A stretch of 64,000 bases of DNA from JABDIY01 sp963751955 (GTDB taxonomy: Bacteria; Actinomycetota; Acidimicrobiia; Acidimicrobiales; SZUA-35), in contig CAVVWM010000012.1 in the NCBI GenBank assembly GCA_963751955.1, forward strand, positions 1-64,000, read 5' to 3'. The translations under genes were made by a program, and so were the position numbers. Under the pieces are notes generated by a model. It ran no database searches. It saw only the letters and a program-made list of their open reading frames with translations, and was not told the DNA's origin. Below, piece by piece: positions 59,034 through 64,000 of this stretch; the stretch's first letter is position 1; each line of letters opens with the position of its first letter.

Positions 59034-61394
59034 TCACCGACGACCGAACAACCTGAGTGGGAGGCGAGCATCGACGATCTGATCGAGCGAGACGGTTCCG
59101 ATGAGCGGCGCTCGGCGATCCACGAGCACATCGATCCACTCCCCCGGTGGCAGGACCAACTCGACGCTGTGCCACCGGTCTTCGGGTACGCGATGGGCCA
59201 CGACAGCAACGAGATTTCCACGCCGGAACGCCAACGCGTCGCCATCGAGTGGCAGACCGGTGAGGCCAAGAGGTTCGTAGTCCGATCCGTTTGCGGCACC
59301 GGATCGCGCTCGAAGGGTTCGAACAATGAGCGACATCTTGGCCAGGCTCGGAGAAACCTCGATCGCTTCTGCTACATCCACCGACCGGGCCCTCACGACG
59401 AGATCGGCCAATGCACCCCATCCGATATGTCGTCGGTTGTCCGGGTCGACCAGGGCAAGATCCAATACCTCATCACCGCGGTAAAGGTCCCCGAACCCAG
59501 GCGAGGTCAAACGCAAAAGTACCTGGGTGAGAGACCGGGCCAGGGAAGCCGGGGCGAGATGCTGAACGAACCTCTCGACCGAGCGGCAGAAGTCGTCGTT
59601 GGCCAGGAGGGATCCGATGAGGCCTTCGACCGCGGACTCGTAGGCCTCGTCGACGTGGATCCACGAGGTGCGCTCGGCCGCTTCTCGAAGCGCTTTTCTC
59701 GCATATTCGACGAGCCGATCGCTCGAGATCGGCCACGCACCAACCGTGTGTTGGAGAACGAGATATCGATCGATCCGATGCACGGCCAGCCGATCGGCGC
59801 CGAAATCGATCCACCGATCGCAGAAGGATCGCCAGAGGTCGGGCCGGTCGCTGAGAGTCAGCAGTCGGGCTCGGAGGTCACCAGATCGTTTGGTGTCGTG
59901 GGTGGACGTTGTGAGCATGGCCCTCGGAGAATGTTCGGCCGCGGTCGTTGCCCACCGATGGAACTCGGCTGCCGAAGCTGGCGGACCTGTGGCGCTTCCA
60001 CCGACCTCGTTGAGTGCGGCAAGCGGGAGATACCGATAGACGGCTCGGTCTTCGATTCCTTTCGCAAGAGCCGGTCCAGTCAGTTGCTGAAACAGGGCCA
60101 ACGCCTTCCGCTCTTCCTCAGAGGTAGGCGCGGCCAGAACGGCTGTCAGAGCCTCGATGCTCTCAACCTCACCGCTTGATCGACCGAGCGCGGCTCGAGT
60201 ACTTGCGTCGGCGAGCACTTGGCGATCAGATTCAGCTCCTTCGGGCAGATACGTGCGATAGCGACGAAACGACCCAGCGAGTCGAACAACCGCCTGAACG
60301 CCGCGGTCGCCCTGAAGCGCCGGGTAAACCGACACCCTGCGGGCAACACGGGCAACATCGGGCGCCAATCGGTCTCGCAGCACTTGGTCGATGGCGTGTG
60401 CTTCGATCTCTTCGAAATCCCGCCGATCGTCGGTCAGTTCGACATAGTGCGTGACCACGCTTTCGAATCCGCCCGCGTTGAGCAACAGCCGATCCACGAG
60501 ACGGGCAAACTCGTATCCGGTCGTTCCATCGACTGGCCATCGAGGTGGCAACTGCTCGGCACCGAGCAAGATCTTCTCTACCAGCAGGAGCCGATCCGGT
60601 CCGATGAGGTTTCGCAGCCAACGCAGATAACCATCGGGATCGGCGAGCCCATCGACGTGATCAACCCGGACCCCCGACATGGACGGATAGTCCTCCAGCA
60701 GTCGCAGCAGGAGTTCATGCCGACGGTCACGCACCTCGGGGTTCTCAACAGCCACAGCCACCAGCGAGTCGATCTCGAAAAACCGTCGAACGTTGCGGTG
60801 TGTGGACCGCCACGGCGCCAGGCGGTAGTGCTGTTCCCCAATGAGTACCGCAAGCGGAGTACTGGCCGGCTCACAATCGGGACGAAGCGGCAGACGAAGG
60901 CCTGATGGCACCTGTAGTGCTGGGCTGCCGTCGGCCCCTGGAACAACCGAGATGCCGCCGCTCAGCGCCTCTTCGAGCGGTCGGTCCAGCACCGGCATAA
61001 GGACTTTCCCCTCTCCTGCGGTCCAGTCGATGTCGAATGATCGAGCGTGAACGCTCTCTTGGCCGTTTCGAAGTACATCCCAGAACCACGGGTTCGCTTC
61101 GGGAGTGGCGCTCGAGAGGTGGTTGGGAACGATGTCGAGAATCCATCCCATGTGGTGACGTTCCAGAGCTCGAATGAGATTGGCGAAGCCGTCCTCTCCA
61201 CCCAATTCGGCTCGGATGCGGCTCGGGTCGACGATGTCGTACCCATGCGTACTGCCCGGTTCGGCTTCGCCGATGGGTGAGAGGTAGAGATGCGAGACCC
61301 CGATGGACTTGAGATATGGGACGATTTCTGCCGCAACCTCGAAGTCGTCGTGAGGGGTGAACTGAAAGCGATAGGCGCACGTCGGCGGGCTCAT
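59034..61394 (-). CDS. treY: Malto-oligosyltrehalose synthase
   Basis: A 786-residue GH13 enzyme. It begins PPTCAYRFQFTPHDDFEVAAE, followed by SHLYLSPIGEAEPGSTHGYDIVDP, characteristic of TreY. The catalytic Asp lies in VRVDHVDGLADP and the Glu in LLLVEKILLGAEQLP. TreY converts the reducing end of malto-oligosaccharides to a trehalose unit. The ATG at 61394 overlaps the treZ stop (ATGA), giving translational coupling; the longer frame lies inside treZ. Trehalose is a stress and osmotic protectant, in keeping with the other osmolyte genes. Confidence 0.92.
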   Translation of the reverse strand: MSPPTCAYRFQFTPHDDFEVAAEIVPYLKSIGVSHLYLSPIGEAEPGSTHGYDIVDPSRIRAELGGEDGFANLIRALERHHMGWILDIVPNHLSSATPEANPWFWDVLRNGQESVHARSFDIDWTAGEGKVLMPVLDRPLEEALSGGISVVPGADGSPALQVPSGLRLPLRPDCEPASTPLAVLIGEQHYRLAPWRSTHRNVRRFFEIDSLVAVAVENPEVRDRRHELLLRLLEDYPSMSGVRVDHVDGLADPDGYLRWLRNLIGPDRLLLVEKILLGAEQLPPRWPVDGTTGYEFARLVDRLLLNAGGFESVVTHYVELTDDRRDFEEIEAHAIDQVLRDRLAPDVARVARRVSVYPALQGDRGVQAVVRLAGSFRRYRTYLPEGAESDRQVLADASTRAALGRSSGEVESIEALTAVLAAPTSEEERKALALFQQLTGPALAKGIEDRAVYRYLPLAALNEVGGSATGPPASAAEFHRWATTAAEHSPRAMLTTSTHDTKRSGDLRARLLTLSDRPDLWRSFCDRWIDFGADRLAVHRIDRYLVLQHTVGAWPISSDRLVEYARKALREAAERTSWIHVDEAYESAVEGLIGSLLANDDFCRSVERFVQHLAPASLARSLTQVLLRLTSPGFGDLYRGDEVLDLALVDPDNRRHIGWGALADLVVRARSVDVAEAIEVSPSLAKMSLIVRTLRARSGAANGSDYEPLGLTGLPLDGDALAFRRGNLVAVVAHRVPEDRWHSVELVLPPGEWIDVLVDRRAPLIGTVSLDQIVDARLPLRLFGRR

Positions 61395-63220
61395 TTGCTG
61401 ACTCTCGGTGCAGTTGAGAGCAAGAGCGCAGCCGACCAGGGTGCAACTATGAAGTCGGCGTCGATTTCGGCTGCCTCGCCCTCGGGATTCGTATGCACAG
61501 CGACGCTCCATCCATTCTCGACCGCGATCGTTGCCGGCGATGCTGAGTAGTTCAGCACGAGTCGAGAGAGGGCGTCATCGAGCCGACGGTCGACGGTGAT
61601 CACACCACGCTCTTCCACAACTCGTTGCTCTGCGTCGACCGACGTGAGCACGCTGTTACAGCGGCGGACCCGGAGCATCTCCGTGTAGAGCGAAACCATG
61701 TGTACCCCGCCCGGCCCGTTGGCGAGTTCGGGATTCAGTGTGGCTGATTTGAATGTCTCCAGCGATGCCGGATCGGGAACTGACGCCTGATCGTTGTCCG
61801 GGAACTCGCTGGCCCGACCCGAGCGCACCACTTCGATGAGGTCAGGGTCGGTGTGGCTCACGAAATAGGGGAAGGGGGCCGATTCAGCGTACTCCTCCCC
61901 CATGAAGAGCATCGGGGTGAACGGCCCGAGCACCGTGGTTGCAGCTGCCAGCCTTCGCTGGTCCACGCTGACGTTGGTATCCAACCGGTCACCAGCGGCG
62001 CGGTTGCCGATCTGGTCATGGTTCTGATCGCAGACCACCAACCGGTTGAACGGAATCACACCGTCGGGTAGACCGACCCTGCCGTCGAGGGATCGGCCAT
62101 GCCGTCGACCGCGAGCGATCGAATGTTGACCGGTGAAGACCCAGCCATGTTCGAAACATCGAACGATGTCCTCGACGCCGGTGTAGTCGGCGTAGTAGCC
62201 CGGGCGCTCACCCGTCAGCGCCACACGTATTCCGTGGTGAAGATCATCGTTCCAGACTGCATCACATCCCAGCCCTCCAGAGTTGCGGGGGTTGATGAAG
62301 CGAGGATCGTTGTCCGAGGACTCTGCTATGACCAGAGCTTGTCGACCTTGCGCGGCAGCGGCGCGGCCCACCGCCTCGGTCAACTGTTCGAGAAAGGGCT
62401 TGGCCGTTTGATCGATGATTGCGTGAACAGCATCGAGCCGTAGGCCATCGATGCCGACGTCTGCGATCCACTCAACCGCGGAGTCGATGAAGTACCGGCG
62501 AACGCCGTCACTACCCGGTTCGGTCATATTGATGGCGGGTCCCCAGACCGTGCTGAACCGGTCGGTGAAGTAGGGACCAAACGAATCGAGGTAGTTACCC
62601 TCGGGGCCGATGTGGTTGTGGACCACATCGAGAACTACGGCGATTCCAACATCATGAGCGGCTTGGACCAAACGAATCAGACCTTCTCTGCCGCCATAGG
62701 TGCTCTGGGCGGCGAAAGCGTAGACCCCGTCGTACCCCCAATTGCGGCCCCCGGCGAACTGGGCGACGGGCATTATCTCGATCGCAGAGACGCCGAGTGC
62801 CGCGAGCCGATCTAGTTGACCGATAGCAGCGTCGAAGGTTCCCTCTTCGGTGAATGTTCCAACGTGCAACTCATAGAGCACCAGCTCCTCGATCGAAACT
62901 CCGGACCAGTCGGGGGGAAGAATCGCCGGGCCGGAGTGGACCACTTCGGACCGTTCATGCACCCCCTCAGGTTGACTTCTGCTCGCAGGATCGGGCACGA
63001 CCGGTCCTCGGTCGAGGCGAAAGCCGTAACGATCTCCTGGCCCCACATCGTGGACCGTGACCTCGTGATAGCCATCTGCACATGCCGACATTCCAATGTC
63101 TCGATCCTCGAGCGAGACATCGACCTGCTCGGCGTAGGGGGCCCAGACAACGAACCGGGTTCCGCTGTTGGAGGCAGTAGCACCCAGCCGGCTCGTTGCC
63201 GCGTTGTGCCCATCAGTCAT
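61391..63220 (-). CDS. treZ: Malto-oligosyltrehalose trehalohydrolase
   Basis: A 609-residue GH13 enzyme. FVVWAPYAEQVDVSLEDRD is the N-terminal carbohydrate-binding module. The barrel shows HVGTFTEEGTFDAAIGQLDRLA, GYDGVYAFAAQSTYGG, catalytic Asp in DGLRLDAVHAI, Glu in ALVIAESSDND, and CDQNHDQIGNR. TreZ releases free trehalose from the product of TreY. GAGGAG precedes the ATG at 63220. No treX (debranching) gene is seen in the window. Confidence 0.92.
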   Translation of the reverse strand: MTDGHNAATSRLGATASNSGTRFVVWAPYAEQVDVSLEDRDIGMSACADGYHEVTVHDVGPGDRYGFRLDRGPVVPDPASRSQPEGVHERSEVVHSGPAILPPDWSGVSIEELVLYELHVGTFTEEGTFDAAIGQLDRLAALGVSAIEIMPVAQFAGGRNWGYDGVYAFAAQSTYGGREGLIRLVQAAHDVGIAVVLDVVHNHIGPEGNYLDSFGPYFTDRFSTVWGPAINMTEPGSDGVRRYFIDSAVEWIADVGIDGLRLDAVHAIIDQTAKPFLEQLTEAVGRAAAAQGRQALVIAESSDNDPRFINPRNSGGLGCDAVWNDDLHHGIRVALTGERPGYYADYTGVEDIVRCFEHGWVFTGQHSIARGRRHGRSLDGRVGLPDGVIPFNRLVVCDQNHDQIGNRAAGDRLDTNVSVDQRRLAAATTVLGPFTPMLFMGEEYAESAPFPYFVSHTDPDLIEVVRSGRASEFPDNDQASVPDPASLETFKSATLNPELANGPGGVHMVSLYTEMLRVRRCNSVLTSVDAEQRVVEERGVITVDRRLDDALSRLVLNYSASPATIAVENGWSVAVHTNPEGEAAEIDADFIVAPWSAALLLSTAPRVSK

Positions 63221-63257
63221 GGCCAAAAGCCCTTCTCCTCGTCAACATTCTCGATCG

Positions 63258-63869
63258 CTAGGTGCGACGAAGAACATACACGTTGGAACCCGACCCAAGT
63301 TTCTCGATGTGGGGACCGTGCTCACAGAAGACCTGTTCGGCAACGCCGGCTGTCAGCTCGCTGTCGAGAACTCCCATGTAGTTGGGATCCTCGAGCACGT
63401 GATCGTTGAAGGAAAACACCAGATAGCCGCCGACGGCCAACGCTCGAAGCGCCTCGGTAAGAAGCGAAGCGGGAGCCGCCCCCACTCCGATCACACCAAC
63501 CGCAGCAAGTGCGTAGTAGGTACCGGGGTCAAAGGGAAAGGCGTTGTTCGGTTCGACAACTCGCAACTCTCGATACAGATCGAGGGTGCGGGCGATATGT
63601 ACCATCTCGGGGTTGACGTCCTGACCGGAGATGTCGCTGAATCCGGCGGCGGACAAGGCCACTCCCGATAACCCGGTGCCGCATCCAATGTCGAGGATCG
63701 GACGATCGAGGGGCACGAAGGTGGCCAGCGCCTCGGCGCAGCGTTGCGGAGACCGGTACCCGTTGGTGGTGAGCTCGTGATCGTAGCTAGAAGCCCATTT
63801 GGAGTAGAAGGAGTCGGTTTCGTGCTGCGATGCCAGGTCGTAGACACGTCCGAGAAAGTCTTCAGCCAT
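63258..63869 (-). CDS. Class I SAM-dependent methyltransferase
   Basis: A 203-residue methyltransferase. SAM motif I is PILDIGCGTGLSG, motif II sits around SGQDVNPEMVHIA with the acidic residue, and VGGYLVFSFNDH is the motif III strand. It opens with AEDFLGRVYDLASQHETDSFYSKWASSYD, common in Williams-Beuren-type and related small-molecule methyltransferases. The substrate is unknown. An upstream minus-strand frame ends four bases before its start, so it is probably part of an operon. Confidence 0.85.
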   Translation of the reverse strand: MAEDFLGRVYDLASQHETDSFYSKWASSYDHELTTNGYRSPQRCAEALATFVPLDRPILDIGCGTGLSGVALSAAGFSDISGQDVNPEMVHIARTLDLYRELRVVEPNNAFPFDPGTYYALAAVGVIGVGAAPASLLTEALRALAVGGYLVFSFNDHVLEDPNYMGVLDSELTAGVAEQVFCEHGPHIEKLGSGSNVYVLRRT

Positions 63870-63872
63870 GCT

Positions 63873-64000
63873 TCACACTTCCACGCCGCAGACCAACTTG
63901 GCAACGATCCGAAGTCCTTGACGAATTTGGCGTCCGAGTCGCCACCAGCCGATCACCTGCTGGCGCGCTCGAGAACGCCCCGTCGGGCAAACGTCGGCTA
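63873..64000 (-). CDS. Partial CDS, 3' end only
   Basis: A minus-strand frame is open from the window edge to a TGA at 63873-63875, ending WWRLGRQIRQGLRIVAKL and a short tail. The basic, amphipathic end and the tight spacing to the methyltransferase ATG suggest the last 41 codons of a real gene. Product unknown. Confidence 0.42.
   Translation of the reverse strand, partial: ADVCPTGRSRARQQVIGWWRLGRQIRQGLRIVAKLVCGVEV

Noticed and set aside
58920..60179. 419-codon plus-strand frame opposite treY
   Set aside because: treY motifs cover the minus strand completely; the plus frame runs across the gene boundary between treY and the GNAT gene.
1..64000. CRISPR array, tRNA or rRNA genes, prophage or insertion sequence
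   Set aside because: No regularly spaced repeats, tRNA-like folds with conserved arms, rRNA sequence, integrase or transposase genes were recognised on reading both strands.

Overview
The window is high-GC, gene-dense bacterial DNA. It has DUF222/13E12-type HNH proteins, actinobacterial-style acyl-CoA dehydrogenase and SDR genes, lipoproteins with Ser/Thr-rich linkers, TreY/TreZ, and many very short or absent leaders. This points to an actinobacterium. The osmolyte-catabolism content suggests a marine or saline member, plausibly of the Acidimicrobiia, but that placement is inference. I saw no rRNA, tRNA, CRISPR array, transposase or phage gene.

Layout. 0-6.4 kb: PspC protein, GerMN lipoprotein, DUF302 protein, SDR, a truncated YigZ/IMPACT-like gene, HMA copper chaperone, phytoene-desaturase-like oxidase and an acyl-CoA dehydrogenase. 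6.4-27 kb is a catabolic island: divergent choline dehydrogenase (betA) and betaine-aldehyde dehydrogenase (betB); a cupin; a DUF222-HNH protein; a minus-strand operon (HalD/BesD-like 2OG-Fe(II) oxygenase, beta-hydroxyacid dehydrogenase, class II aldolase, mandelate-racemase/MLE-family enzyme) divergent from a BetI-like TetR gene and choline-sulfatase (betC); then SRPBCC, RidA, a DddP-like DMSP lyase, enoyl-CoA hydratase, aldehyde dehydrogenase, a second 2OG-oxygenase-like protein, an MttB-family methyltransferase and a dimethylglycine-dehydrogenase/GcvT fusion. Together these outline choline-O-sulfate to choline to glycine betaine to dimethylglycine to sarcosine, with a probable DMSP branch.

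27-41.6 kb: HAD phosphatase, cytochrome b plus Tat-exported molybdoenzyme, a second DUF222-HNH gene (frameshifted), bicupin, AhpD-like protein, a complete opp/dpp peptide ABC transporter (one ATPase gene heavily frameshifted), FAD oxidoreductase and a fatty acid hydroxylase. 41.7-48 kb: ABM monooxygenase, an ECF42-like sigma factor convergent with its DGPF/YCII partner, an EamA exporter, and a permease plus two-ATPase exporter operon ending in a TetR gene. 48-64 kb: lipoprotein, patatin, PlsC-like acyltransferase, an operon of secreted Fn3 protein, ECF sigma and membrane FecR/Fn3 protein, a large Asp-box propeller protein, GyrI-like and DUF1992 proteins, SDR, GNAT, treZ-treY and a methyltransferase.

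Two things stand out. First, an 18-bp palindrome lies between the TetR and oxygenase genes and recurs, degenerate, immediately before the sulfatase start; it links these genes into one putative regulon. Second, at least seven genes are split by single-base indels, several in short homopolymers, while both halves remain clearly coding. This looks more like consensus error in the assembly than real decay, and it means several products must be reconstructed across frames.
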